22,689 nt of DNA from contig JAYEIJ010000203.1 in NCBI GenBank assembly GCA_034660035.1, positions 1 through 22,689 of the forward strand, given 5' to 3'. The DNA is from JAHEEL01 sp034660035 (GTDB lineage Bacteria > Actinomycetota > Acidimicrobiia > Spongiisociales > UBA5794). A program made the position numbers and the translations under genes. Below the pieces are notes generated by a model, which did not search any database, was not told where the DNA came from, and saw nothing but the letters and a program-made list of their open reading frames with translations. Positions 1-7,820 of this stretch are shown one piece after another; position 1 is the first letter of the stretch; the number at the start of each line of letters is the position of its first letter.

Positions 1-40
1 GCGGAGTAGCGGAGTAGCGGAGTAGCGGAGTAGCGGTGAA
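1..40. repeat. Octamer tandem repeat GCGGAGTA
   Basis: Four exact 8-bp units (GCGGAGTA) run from the first base to 32, followed by a degenerate fifth (GCGGTGAA). A second short periodicity, CTGACTG/CTGACTA, follows at about 48-64. Read on the + strand the octamer gives TAG in every frame. The same octamer (as GCTACTCC) recurs at 14726-14749. Whatever gene lies to the left is outside the window. Confidence 0.9.
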
Positions 41-83
41 AGCATTCGCTGACTGCTGACTACTGCGACCGGAGGGAGCAACG

Positions 84-1241
84 ATGACGACCAAGGAAGA
101 AGCGGCTCAAGCGTTTGCCGTCGTTGAGCATGAACTGCGGGATCTGTCTCGCTGGATGTACGACCATCCAGAGATCGCGTTCGAGGAATTCGAGACGTCC
201 GCCCGGCTGGCGGAGTTCCTCAGGGAGAAGGGTTTCGCAGTTGAGTATCCGGCGTACGGACTCGACACTGCGTTCGCCGCCCGCATCGGCTCTGAGGGTC
301 CGGAGGTGGTCATCTGTTGTGAGATCGACGCGCTCCCCGAGGTCGGTCACGCCTGTGGTCACAACATCATCGCCACGTCGGCGATCGGGGCGGGTATCGC
401 CTTGGCGCCACTCGTCGAGGATCTCGGTATCCGGGTCACCGTGCTCGGCACACCGGCCGAAGAGGCCTACGGCGGCAAGATCGATCTGATCAATGCGGGC
501 GCATTCAGCGATACGGTGGCGTCGATGATGGTCCATCCGGCCAACGACGACATCGTCGATATGAACTTCCTCGCCACCGTCCAGATCGACGTCGAGTTCC
601 ACGGCAGAGCATCCCACGCAGCGTTCAAGCCCCAGGTCGGCATCAACGCTCTCGATGCAGCCGTGCAGGCCTATGTGAACGTCTCGACGATGCGTCAGGC
701 GCTGTACCCGACGGACAAGGTCCACGGCGTCATAACGTACGGCGGCGGCGTCCCCAACGTGATCCCGGCGTTCACGTCGATGTCGTGGTACGTCCGCGCG
801 TTGACGAAGGACCGTCTCGATGAGCTCTATACGATGGTGATCGCTGCGTTCGAGGGTGCAGCGACCGCGACCCGCTGCACGTTCGAAGTGAAGCCGATAG
901 GTCATGCCTACACGGACATGGTCGTCGACCCGGTGATGGCAGATCTGTTCGCCGAGAACTCCGCGGCGCTCGGCCGGCCCATGCACCGCAACAGCGAGTA
1001 CGACCCCGCGGCTGCGGGATCGACGGACATGGCGAACGTGTCCTACGAGGTCCCCACGATCCACCCGATGCTCGACATCAAGGCGGAACCGGCGGTGAAC
1101 CACCAGAAGGAGTTCGCAGCTCACACGCTGACCCCGACCGGAGAGGCGGCGATCCGCGACGGTGCACTCGCGATGGCGATGACGATCATCGACCTGGCAG
1201 AAGGCGACCGCTGGTCCGACCTCGGCACAGCCATCCCCTAA
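84..1241 (+). CDS. M20D-family amidohydrolase/peptidase (PM20D2/AbgB-like)
   Basis: This 385-residue protein is a cytosolic zinc-dependent amidohydrolase of the M20 peptidase family. Such enzymes cleave N-acyl, dipeptide or aminobenzoyl-glutamate-type amide bonds. Visible landmarks are the N-terminal HPEIAFEE segment (28-35), the metal motif HACGHN (89-94, Cys91 and His93), the tandem Glu126-Glu127 in TPAEEAYGG, His151 in MMVHPAN, and the HGRASHAA lid-domain motif. Length fits the family. The ATG is preceded by GGAGGG at 71-76, seven bases away, which fixes the start. No signal peptide is seen. It stands alone, converging on the TetR gene. The exact substrate cannot be read from sequence; PM20D2-like dipeptidase and AbgB-like hydrolase are both possible. 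Confidence 0.9.
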   Translation: MTTKEEAAQAFAVVEHELRDLSRWMYDHPEIAFEEFETSARLAEFLREKGFAVEYPAYGLDTAFAARIGSEGPEVVICCEIDALPEVGHACGHNIIATSAIGAGIALAPLVEDLGIRVTVLGTPAEEAYGGKIDLINAGAFSDTVASMMVHPANDDIVDMNFLATVQIDVEFHGRASHAAFKPQVGINALDAAVQAYVNVSTMRQALYPTDKVHGVITYGGGVPNVIPAFTSMSWYVRALTKDRLDELYTMVIAAFEGAATATRCTFEVKPIGHAYTDMVVDPVMADLFAENSAALGRPMHRNSEYDPAAAGSTDMANVSYEVPTIHPMLDIKAEPAVNHQKEFAAHTLTPTGEAAIRDGALAMAMTIIDLAEGDRWSDLGTAIP

Positions 1242-1322
1242 GAACTCCCAATACCCAGGGTTCGTAGCGTCCTATATGGCGCCCCGAGCCCGCGGAATGG
1301 CAATTCGTCTCAACCGGCGGCG

Positions 1323-1922
1323 TCACGTGGCGGTGCCGGACCACGCGGGTTCAGTGAGGTACCGCTGGAGTGTGGGCCCTACAGCGTCCACCAGTTCGTC
1401 GATCGATGCCGCTGCGAGTTCGCGGACACCGACGATGTGCCGGGCAAACAGCACGCCGAGGAGGTGAGACGCCACAAGCGCCGCCCGCTCCCGACCATCC
1501 TCCACGTCCAGCATCTCCGCTATCGGATCGATCAGTGTCCGGTCGATGAACTCACGGAGCATTGCCGCTGCGGGGGCGTTGGTGGATGCGGCCCGCATCA
1601 GCGAGATCGCCGGCGAATCGTCAACGGCGAGCATCGAGAGCGAGAACCGAGCGATCCTCTCTCCGACCTCGTCCTCGGATACCCCGTCGAGCATCCCGGC
1701 GATGTCGGATGGATTGATCGGAAGATCGTGGGCGGCGACGAACAGGCTCTCCTTGTTGCCGAAGTAGTGTGCGATGAGAGCAACATCAACACCGGCAGTG
1801 GCCGCGATCCGTCGCAGGGTCGCACTCTCGTATCCCAATTCAGCGAAGGTCGACCTCGCGGCATGCAGGATCTCCGCCTTCGTGACAGAGGGGTCCCCGG
1901 GGCGTCGACCGGTCCTCGTCAT
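1323..1922 (-). CDS. TetR/AcrR-family transcriptional regulator
   Basis: This 199-residue one-component repressor has a TetR-type N-terminal helix-turn-helix. Residues about 15-62 carry the hallmarks: KAEILHAARSTFAELGYESAT, then RRIAATAGV, then IAHYFGNKESLF. The remaining helical part is the ligand-binding and dimerisation domain and resembles the TetR_C_16-type C-termini of actinobacteria. It is encoded 16 bases downstream of a small two-helix membrane protein on the same strand, so the two are probably co-transcribed from the TATAAT promoter at 2257. The ATG has only a distant GAGG (about 14 bases away), consistent with translation coupled to the upstream gene. The ligand and target are unknown; self-regulation and control of the neighbouring membrane protein are the usual expectation. 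Confidence 0.9.
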   Translation of the reverse strand: MTRTGRRPGDPSVTKAEILHAARSTFAELGYESATLRRIAATAGVDVALIAHYFGNKESLFVAAHDLPINPSDIAGMLDGVSEDEVGERIARFSLSMLAVDDSPAISLMRAASTNAPAAAMLREFIDRTLIDPIAEMLDVEDGRERAALVASHLLGVLFARHIVGVRELAAASIDELVDAVGPTLQRYLTEPAWSGTAT

Positions 1923-1938
1923 CGCCGAAGTACCAACC

Positions 1939-2208
1939 TCACGCCGGACCCTGCGAGCTGCGCTCGATCGCTGCAGCGGAGCGGCGCATCCGCTTCCTGC
2001 GATTGACGATGCGGAAGGTGTAAAGATACGCGCCTGTCAGAGCCAGGAACAGGAGGAGAATCGACTGCACCGCCTCCCAGGCCGGTATGTCCTTCATGAT
2101 CTTCCCGTTCCCGGAGAGCCGCAGAACGGCCGAGATAGGTACAAGCACAAGCATCGGAATCGCCAGCCACCGATGCCACTTCCTCGCTCGTTGGGCCCAC
2201 TCTTTCAT
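1939..2208 (-). CDS. Small two-helix membrane protein
   Basis: An 89-residue hypothetical inner-membrane protein. After a basic N-terminus with a KWHRWL motif come two hydrophobic helices, at about residues 15-34 (LAIPMLVLVPISAVLR) and 47-68 (VQSILLLFLALTGAYLY), then a very basic tail with RRKRMRR. The KWHRWL plus TGAYLY pattern recalls a PepSY-associated transmembrane segment, but the similarity is too short for a firm assignment. A longer reading frame extends to 2298. I chose the ATG at 2208 because AAGGAG lies eight bases upstream and the upstream residues look like translated leader. It is first in a two-gene unit with the TetR regulator, so it may be the regulated target. Confidence 0.75.
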   Translation of the reverse strand: MKEWAQRARKWHRWLAIPMLVLVPISAVLRLSGNGKIMKDIPAWEAVQSILLLFLALTGAYLYTFRIVNRRKRMRRSAAAIERSSQGPA

Positions 2209-2256
2209 ACGTCGGTCTCCTTCGTTTCGATCGTCCCGTAATTCATCGTATGTTGA

Positions 2257-2265
2257 ATTATAGCA
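2257..2265 (-). promoter_or_regulatory. Extended -10 promoter (TGCTATAAT)
   Basis: On the minus strand a perfect TATAAT (2257-2262) is preceded by TGC, an extended -10. No good -35 is seen. Predicted start of transcription is near 2250, giving a leader of roughly 40 bases before the small membrane protein and TetR gene. It is the best promoter match I found in the window. Confidence 0.65.
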
Positions 2266-2300
2266 ACGTCGCGGCGAACCGTGGGGCCGGCGGAGCACCC

Positions 2301-2358
2301 ATAGGCGGCTGCGAACCCATTAGGGTTCGCAGAGCATCTTCGGTCGACGGCCGCCTAT
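2301..2358. promoter_or_regulatory. Nested inverted repeat upstream of the P-type ATPase
   Basis: Two perfect 9-bp inverted repeats are nested. The outer arms are ATAGGCGGC (2301-2309) and GCCGCCTAT (2350-2358). The inner arms are TGCGAACCC (2310-2318) and GGGTTCGCA (2323-2331) with an ATTA loop. An unpaired 18-base stretch (2332-2349) separates the inner and outer right arms. The right outer arm overlaps TATCGT (2356-2361), which is placed like a -10 for a leaderless transcript starting at the GTG of 2369. An operator or DNA structure controlling the ATPase is the simplest reading; the function is inferred. Confidence 0.55.
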
Positions 2359-2368
2359 CGTTAGGGGT

Positions 2369-5101
2369 GTGAGCACGAACACCACCGCCACGAAGACCGA
2401 CTGGTACCAGATCTCCTCCGATGCGGCCCTCGAGCGGCTCGGGTCATCGAGCGAGGGTCTCTCGGATACGGAAGCCGAAGAGCGCCTTGCCACCTTCGGG
2501 ACGAACGAACTCGAAGATCGCGGCGGACGCTCCTCCCTTCAGATCTTCCTCTCCCAATTCCGGGATCTCTTCACGGCAATCCTGATCGTTGCCGCCGTCG
2601 TTTCGGCGTTTCTGAAGGACTGGGTCGAGGCGGTGGCCATCCTGGCGATCATCGTCCTCAACGCAGCCATGGGATACGTTCAGGAGAAAAAGGCCGAAGA
2701 GGCGATGGCCGCTCTCAAACGGATGGCGGTTCCTGAAGTGACGCTTGTGCGGTCGGGAGACACGGTGGTCGCGTCGGCTCGCGACATCGTCCCCGGCGAT
2801 GTCTTGATCCTCGAAACCGGGAACATCGTCCCGGCCGACGGTCGCCTCATCGAGGCGGTGAACCTCGAGATCGAGGAGGCTCCGCTCACAGGCGAGTCGG
2901 TGCCGGTCGGCAAGGAAGCCGACGAGATCTACCACAAAGAGCTTGCCGTCGCAGACCGCAGGAATCTCGTCTATCGCGGCACTACGGTGACCCGGGGCCG
3001 CGGGGTAGTCGCCGTCACGGACACGGGGATGCAGACCGAACTCGGCCGGATCGCCGAGATGCTCCAGTCCGTTGTGGAGGAACGCACGCCGCTCCAGCGT
3101 CGGCTCGATCACCTCGCCAAGGTGCTCGCCATCGTGGCCCTGGCCATTGTTGGTCTGCTCTTCGTGATCGGGATCATGCGCGGTGAGAGCATCGAGATCA
3201 TGCTTCTCACATCAGTGAGCCTCGCCGTCGCCGCTATTCCCGAAGCGATGCCGGCCGTCGTGACGATCGCCTTGTCCCTCGGGGCACAACGCATGTTGCG
3301 ACGCAAGGCGCTGATCAGACGCCTCCCGGCCGTCGAGACACTCGGCTCCGTTTCGGTGATTTGCACCGACAAGACCGGGACGCTGACCGAGAACCGTATG
3401 ACCGTGACGGTGCTCGATCTGGCCAACGAGGAGGTTGCCCTCACCGGAGAGGCCAGCGGACCGCTGGCGCTCACAGAGACGGGGGCAGACGAGATCGCTC
3501 AAGGCCTGGAGGCCTCCCTCGCTGCCGGCGCCCTCTGCAACGACGCGACCCTTACCGCGAGCGAAGACGGCAACCGCTCGGTCGGTGACCCGACCGAGAC
3601 CGCGCTCGTCCTCGCGGCAGCAGAACTTCAGATTCCGAAACCGGACCTCGAGAAACTGTTCCCCCGCATCGACGAAGTACCGTTCGACTCGGCCCGCAAA
3701 CGGATGACTACGATCCACTCGGTACCTGAAGACCTACCGGAATGGGTCGACGGCATCGCGACGACCTTCCCGGACGGCTCGATCGCTGCATCCTTCACGA
3801 AAGGCGCCGTCGAGCGAGTCATCGAACGCTCGGCGTCGGTACTCGTTGCTGGAAAGATCGAGCCGATGACCGAGGAGTGGGAGCGCCGCATCTCCGAGCG
3901 CACCGAGACGCTCGCGGCCACCGGAACCCGGGTGCTGGCGGCCGCAGCACGGGGATGGGACGAGGTGCCCTCCGGGGACCAGGCAGAGCAGGATCTCGTG
4001 TTCATCGGCCTCTTTGGGCTGCAGGATCCGCCCCGGGCCGAAGTATCCGAAGCCGTGGCAGCGGCCAAGGCCGCCGGCATCAGCACGGTGATGATCACCG
4101 GCGACCATCCCCTCACCGCGCGGCACATCGCCACTGAGGTCGGTATCGAGGGAGGAGATAGCTTCCTCATCGGATCCGACCTCGATCAGATGGCCGATGA
4201 CCAACTCGCCGATGCAGTCCAGCACACGTCCGTATTCGCTCGTGTCTCACCCGAGCACAAGCTCCGGCTGATCTCCGCCTACCGAGAAGACGGCGAACCG
4301 ACGGCGATGACCGGTGACGGCGTCAACGACGCTCCGGCTCTCAAGCGCGCCGACATCGGTGTTGCGATGGGAATCACCGGCACCGACGTGTCGAAGGAAG
4401 CTGCCGACATGGTGCTCCTCGACGACAACTTCGCCACGATCGTGTCTGCGGTCGAAGAAGGCCGGGTCATCTACGACAACATCCGCAAGTTCATCAAGTA
4501 CCTCCTCACCTGCAACGCTTCTGAGTTGGCCGTGATGATCATCGGACCGTTCCTCGGGATGCCCATCCCCCTCTTTCCCCTCCAGATCCTGTGGATGAAC
4601 CTCGTCACCGATGGTCTCCCGGCTCTCGCTCTCGGGGTAGAACCCGCTGAAGACGATGTGATGAACCGGTCGCCGCGTTCAGCGAGCGAGACGATCTTCG
4701 GCGGCGGCGTCGTCCAGTACATCGGGGCCTTCGGTTCTCTGATGGCGGCCCTGTCGCTGCTCGTCGGCTGGTTGGCCTGGAACGTCGACGACCCGGCGTG
4801 GAGAACGATGCTCTTCACAACCCTGATCTTCGGTCAGTTGGCGTTGGCTCTCGAAGTACGAGCCGAGAAGACGTCGCTGTTCTCCCTCGGCCTGTTCACG
4901 AACCGTGCGATGCTGGTTGCGGTCGGCATCGGCGTCGCAGCCCACTTCGCCCTCATCTACGTGCCGTTCCTCCAGAACATCTTCGGAACCGTTCCTCTTG
5001 GTCCCAAGGATCTCTTGATCTCGCTCGCCGCGGCACTGGTGATCCTGGTCGCAGCAGAAGCATGGAAGTGGAAGCAGAGGAACGTAGTCCGTAGCCCGTA
5101 G
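2369..5101 (+). CDS. P2-type cation-transporting ATPase (Ca2+-like)
   Basis: A 910-residue P-type ATPase that would use ATP to export Ca2+ or a similar cation across the inner membrane. Domain order is complete: cation-ATPase N domain (about 10-75), first membrane pair, actuator domain with TGES (174-177), the M4 motif PEAMPAV, phosphorylated Asp334 in DKTGTLT, nucleotide-binding domain, hinge GDGVNDAPA (649-657), and C-terminal membrane helices with NLVTDGLPALALG in M6. The NxxTD residues in M6 and the PEAMP in M4 fit the P2A (SERCA/LMCA1-like) group. PEAM replaces the commoner PEGL, so ion specificity is uncertain. The start is GTG without a clear Shine-Dalgarno, and TATCGT lies seven bases upstream, suggesting a leaderless mRNA. 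The last five codons and the TAG stop are made of a heptamer repeat (GTAGTCC/GTAGCCC), giving the tail VVRSP. Confidence 0.93.
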   Translation: MSTNTTATKTDWYQISSDAALERLGSSSEGLSDTEAEERLATFGTNELEDRGGRSSLQIFLSQFRDLFTAILIVAAVVSAFLKDWVEAVAILAIIVLNAAMGYVQEKKAEEAMAALKRMAVPEVTLVRSGDTVVASARDIVPGDVLILETGNIVPADGRLIEAVNLEIEEAPLTGESVPVGKEADEIYHKELAVADRRNLVYRGTTVTRGRGVVAVTDTGMQTELGRIAEMLQSVVEERTPLQRRLDHLAKVLAIVALAIVGLLFVIGIMRGESIEIMLLTSVSLAVAAIPEAMPAVVTIALSLGAQRMLRRKALIRRLPAVETLGSVSVICTDKTGTLTENRMTVTVLDLANEEVALTGEASGPLALTETGADEIAQGLEASLAAGALCNDATLTASEDGNRSVGDPTETALVLAAAELQIPKPDLEKLFPRIDEVPFDSARKRMTTIHSVPEDLPEWVDGIATTFPDGSIAASFTKGAVERVIERSASVLVAGKIEPMTEEWERRISERTETLAATGTRVLAAAARGWDEVPSGDQAEQDLVFIGLFGLQDPPRAEVSEAVAAAKAAGISTVMITGDHPLTARHIATEVGIEGGDSFLIGSDLDQMADDQLADAVQHTSVFARVSPEHKLRLISAYREDGEPTAMTGDGVNDAPALKRADIGVAMGITGTDVSKEAADMVLLDDNFATIVSAVEEGRVIYDNIRKFIKYLLTCNASELAVMIIGPFLGMPIPLFPLQILWMNLVTDGLPALALGVEPAEDDVMNRSPRSASETIFGGGVVQYIGAFGSLMAALSLLVGWLAWNVDDPAWRTMLFTTLIFGQLALALEVRAEKTSLFSLGLFTNRAMLVAVGIGVAAHFALIYVPFLQNIFGTVPLGPKDLLISLAAALVILVAAEAWKWKQRNVVRSP

Positions 5102-5171
5102 CCCGTAATCCGTACCGACAGGAACCGGCGGACGCGTCCGTACTGAGTACGGACTACTGAGTACGGACTAC
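5084..5171. repeat. Two opposed heptamer repeat arrays at a convergent junction
   Basis: Left array: GTAGTCC, GTAGCCC, GTAGCCC, GTAATCC (5084-5111), overlapping the 3' end and TAG stop of the P-type ATPase. Right array on the + strand: TACGGACTAC at 5148-5157 and again at 5162-5171, the reverse complement of the left motif GTAGTCCGTA. Each array is therefore in sense orientation for the gene that runs into the junction. A perfect hairpin-like palindrome, GTCCGTACT/AGTACGGAC around one base, occupies 5136-5154. Confidence 0.85.
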
Positions 5172-5173
5172 CT

Positions 5174-5204
5174 CAGATTCTCTGAGCTCCGCTCAGAGAA
5201 TCTG
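5174..5204. terminator. 14-bp-arm hairpin at the aapP stop, between convergent genes
   Basis: Perfect arms CAGATTCTCTGAGC (5174-5187) and GCTCAGAGAATCTG (5191-5204) enclose a TCC loop. One arm contains the last codons and stop of aapP. No T-run follows on either strand. Position between converging genes suggests a bidirectional terminator or an mRNA 3'-end protector. Confidence 0.7.
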
Positions 5205-5966
5205 ACTCAGGAACAGCTTCGTTCTGTCGTGCTGCGGGTTCGTGAAGAAGTGCTCCGGAGTGCCCGCCTCGACGATCGTGCCGTAGTCGAAGAACAGGAC
5301 GCGGTCGGCAACCTCTTTGGCGAACCCCATCTCATGGGTGACTACGATCATCGTCATCCCTGAGAGCGCCAGCTCCTTCATCACGTCGAGGACCTCTTTG
5401 ATCATCTCCGGATCGAGTGCAGATGTCGGCTCATCGAACAGCATGATCTTCGGCTTCATCGCCAACGATCGGGCGATCGCCACACGCTGCTGCTGACCAC
5501 CAGACAGCTGACCCGGGTACTTGCTCGCCTGCTCGGGGATACCAACCCGCTCCAGCAGTTCCATACCGGACTCCTCGGCCTCGGCCTTCGGAAGTTTGCG
5601 CACCCACTGCGGTGCGAGCGTGATGTTGTCCAGCACCGTGAGGTGTGGGAACAGGTTGAACTGCTGGAACACCATCCCCACCTCGGAGCGGATCTTCTCG
5701 ATGTGCTTGATATCGTTCGTCAGCTCGACGCCGTCGACGATGATCGTGCCCTCTTGGTGCGCCTCGAGGCGGTTGATACACCGGATCCAGGTCGACTTCC
5801 CCGAACCCGAAGGCCCGATGACAACGACTACTTCGCGCTCGCGAACCGTCGCCGTCACGTCCTTGAGGGCCTGGAAATCACCGAACCACTTTTTCACGCC
5901 GTCGCTGACGATCATCGGACCACCCAACGTGTGGCCCGTCGCGGCAACGTCTCCATTTCCGGTCAT
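5193..5966 (-). CDS. aapP: Polar amino-acid ABC transporter ATP-binding protein
   Basis: A 257-residue ATPase that powers the importer encoded just upstream on the same strand. It has all ABC motifs: Walker A GPSGSGKST (51-59), Q-loop Gln101 in VFQQFNLFPH, signature LSGGQQQR (154-161), Walker B IMLFDE (174-179) and a switch His in VTHEMGFA. The FNLFPHLTVLDN segment and length are typical of the GlnQ/HisP/AapP polar amino-acid subfamily. AAAGGAT precedes the ATG by about nine bases. It is last of four genes, 17 bases after aapM. The stop codon lies inside the hairpin at 5174-5204. The first 16 residues (GNGDVAATGHTLGGP) are an extra tail; an internal Met18 is an alternative start. Subfamily call is firm; the individual amino acid is not determined. 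Confidence 0.93.
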   Translation of the reverse strand: MTGNGDVAATGHTLGGPMIVSDGVKKWFGDFQALKDVTATVREREVVVVIGPSGSGKSTWIRCINRLEAHQEGTIIVDGVELTNDIKHIEKIRSEVGMVFQQFNLFPHLTVLDNITLAPQWVRKLPKAEAEESGMELLERVGIPEQASKYPGQLSGGQQQRVAIARSLAMKPKIMLFDEPTSALDPEMIKEVLDVMKELALSGMTMIVVTHEMGFAKEVADRVLFFDYGTIVEAGTPEHFFTNPQHDRTKLFLSQIL

Positions 5967-5983
5967 GGTTTCATCCTTTCACA

Positions 5984-7819
5984 TCACCGTTCGCCAACAC
6001 CGAGCTTCTTCTCCATTCGCTGCGAGATGCGGCTGAACGTGAAGGTGAACATCCAGTAGACGACAGCAGCGAAAAGGAGCGGTTCTCGCAGCACACCGAG
6101 GAAGTTGAACGGCTGTGTCTGCGAAGGGATGACGAGACGTGCGATGTGGAGGAAGTCGAACAAGCCGACGATCGTCACGAGTGAAGTGTCCTTGAACAAT
6201 GCGATGACCTGGCCGACGAGTGCGGGGATGACGGCTCGCAGCGCCTGAGGGAGGACGATGAAGACCGTCGCCTGGCTCGTTGTCAGCCCCATTGCCTCCG
6301 ATGCCTCGTACTGACCCTTTGGAATCGCCTGCAGACCACCACGAACGTTCTCCGCCAGATAGGCGGCCGAGAAGAACGTCATTGCTCCCATCGCCCTCGC
6401 CACGCCTCCGATCTCGACGCCGGGCGGCAGTGCCACCGGAAGCATGATGAAAGCAACGATGAGCCAGGTGATGAGCGGTACGCCGCGCACAACCTCGATG
6501 TAGGTCGTGGCCATCAAGCGGAAGATCGGCATCTTCGACGTTCGCGCGAGGGCGAGAATGATGCCGAGCGGCAGAGAGAGAGCGATGGCGACCACCGACA
6601 GGACGATGGTCAGGAGGAGTCCGCCGAGGAACGAAGAGCTGGCAACCTCGACGGTGGAAGGCGCCGTGAGCAACGCTAGGAAGAACGTCAGCAAACCCGC
6701 CCAACCCGCCCAGATCGACAGGAAAGCAACGCGGCCGGCACCCTTGCCGCCGAACGTCGGTGCCGCCAGGGCGAACATGGCGAGCGACAGCAGGAGGAAC
6801 CGGATCAGGAACTCCATCGGAAATGCGAAGGAAGCGAACGCCAGGATGAGGAGAGCCGCACCGATCACCCTGCCGATCTCGCCCCTGCCGCCGGCAACGA
6901 AGTTGAGGATCAGTCCACCGATCACGATGAACCCGAGAGCCACAGGCAGGTACCAGGTGAGCACACGCCCGTAATCCATATCCGGGTCTCGCAGGATCAC
7001 GAGCACGATGACCGGGAAGGACGCGACCCAGAGTCCCAAGAGTGTCTTGCGGGTCGGCCCGACGGGAATCCTGTCCCTGAGGAACCACATCACGAAGTAC
7101 ACGACAATCCCCAGGATCGCGATCAACGTCCAGGGCAACCGGGTGGTCATAGCGATGGGTTCCATCGTCTGGGTCTGCACACCGGCCTCGTCGAACACGG
7201 GTTGAGGCAGCAGAACCGTCCACAGGACGGTCAGCACGACGAAGATCGCGACGAGTACGACTCCGAGGATCGGAATCGATGGATCTTTCGCACGTTCTCC
7301 CGGAATCGTGCGCAGCAGATGTCCACCGATCACAAGGACCGCACCCATGATCACCCACGCCAGGAAACCGCGCATCGACTCGATGCCGAACGGAGAGAGC
7401 GCTATCCCCCACGGTCCGATGATGCCGCCCAGAACGATGAACGATCCGAGGGACATCAGCCCGATGCCGACCTTGCGCGGCGTCGTCCGGCCGCCGATCC
7501 GGTACACGGCGACACTTGCCGCCAGCAACACCACAACGATGGCGACCGATAGCCAGATGCGAGTCATCTGTTCGTTCGGATAGGCCTGAATCATCAGCAG
7601 CCGGGCGTTGTAGGTGACCGCCTCCCACCTGCGATCGGGAGCGAAGATGAATGCGAGCACACCGCGGTATGCAGCGAGAGCGACGAGGATCGTCACGATC
7701 GACAAGACGCCACTCACCGGTGTCGAGAACAGGTTCTCGCGCAGCCACACGCGTGGACCGTGTGGAGGCGGCTCGGGCGCCATCTCGGGAATCTCGGGTA
7801 GTTCGATCTTGGTGGTCAT
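5984..7819 (-). CDS. aapM: Polar amino-acid ABC transporter permease, enlarged (AapM-like)
   Basis: This 611-residue inner-membrane permease carries the HisM-type transport core at its C-terminus (from about residue 393). The core includes the EAA coupling loop NVRGGLQAIPKGQYEASEAMGL, which contacts the ATPase, followed by FIVLPQALRAVIPALVGQ. Before the core lie roughly ten or eleven hydrophobic segments spanning residues about 35-390. AapM relatives are usually near 380-400 residues, so this copy is about 200 residues longer. The ATG is one base after the aapQ stop (TGAGATG), with GGAG in the aapQ end, so translation is probably coupled. The AapM assignment rests on gene order and core motifs. 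The extra N-terminal membrane region has no clear function. Confidence 0.88.
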   Translation of the reverse strand: MTTKIELPEIPEMAPEPPPHGPRVWLRENLFSTPVSGVLSIVTILVALAAYRGVLAFIFAPDRRWEAVTYNARLLMIQAYPNEQMTRIWLSVAIVVVLLAASVAVYRIGGRTTPRKVGIGLMSLGSFIVLGGIIGPWGIALSPFGIESMRGFLAWVIMGAVLVIGGHLLRTIPGERAKDPSIPILGVVLVAIFVVLTVLWTVLLPQPVFDEAGVQTQTMEPIAMTTRLPWTLIAILGIVVYFVMWFLRDRIPVGPTRKTLLGLWVASFPVIVLVILRDPDMDYGRVLTWYLPVALGFIVIGGLILNFVAGGRGEIGRVIGAALLILAFASFAFPMEFLIRFLLLSLAMFALAAPTFGGKGAGRVAFLSIWAGWAGLLTFFLALLTAPSTVEVASSSFLGGLLLTIVLSVVAIALSLPLGIILALARTSKMPIFRLMATTYIEVVRGVPLITWLIVAFIMLPVALPPGVEIGGVARAMGAMTFFSAAYLAENVRGGLQAIPKGQYEASEAMGLTTSQATVFIVLPQALRAVIPALVGQVIALFKDTSLVTIVGLFDFLHIARLVIPSQTQPFNFLGVLREPLLFAAVVYWMFTFTFSRISQRMEKKLGVGER

Positions 7820-7820
7820 C

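Noticed and set aside
60..1124. 354-residue frame opposite the M20 amidohydrolase
   Set aside because: Low-complexity Arg/Asp/His composition and complete overlap with a well-supported gene.
5979..7748. 589-residue open frame on the minus strand
   Set aside because: It overlaps aapM in another frame. Its translation is rich in Arg, His and Asp with no membrane or family motif, while the aapM frame has clear permease motifs.
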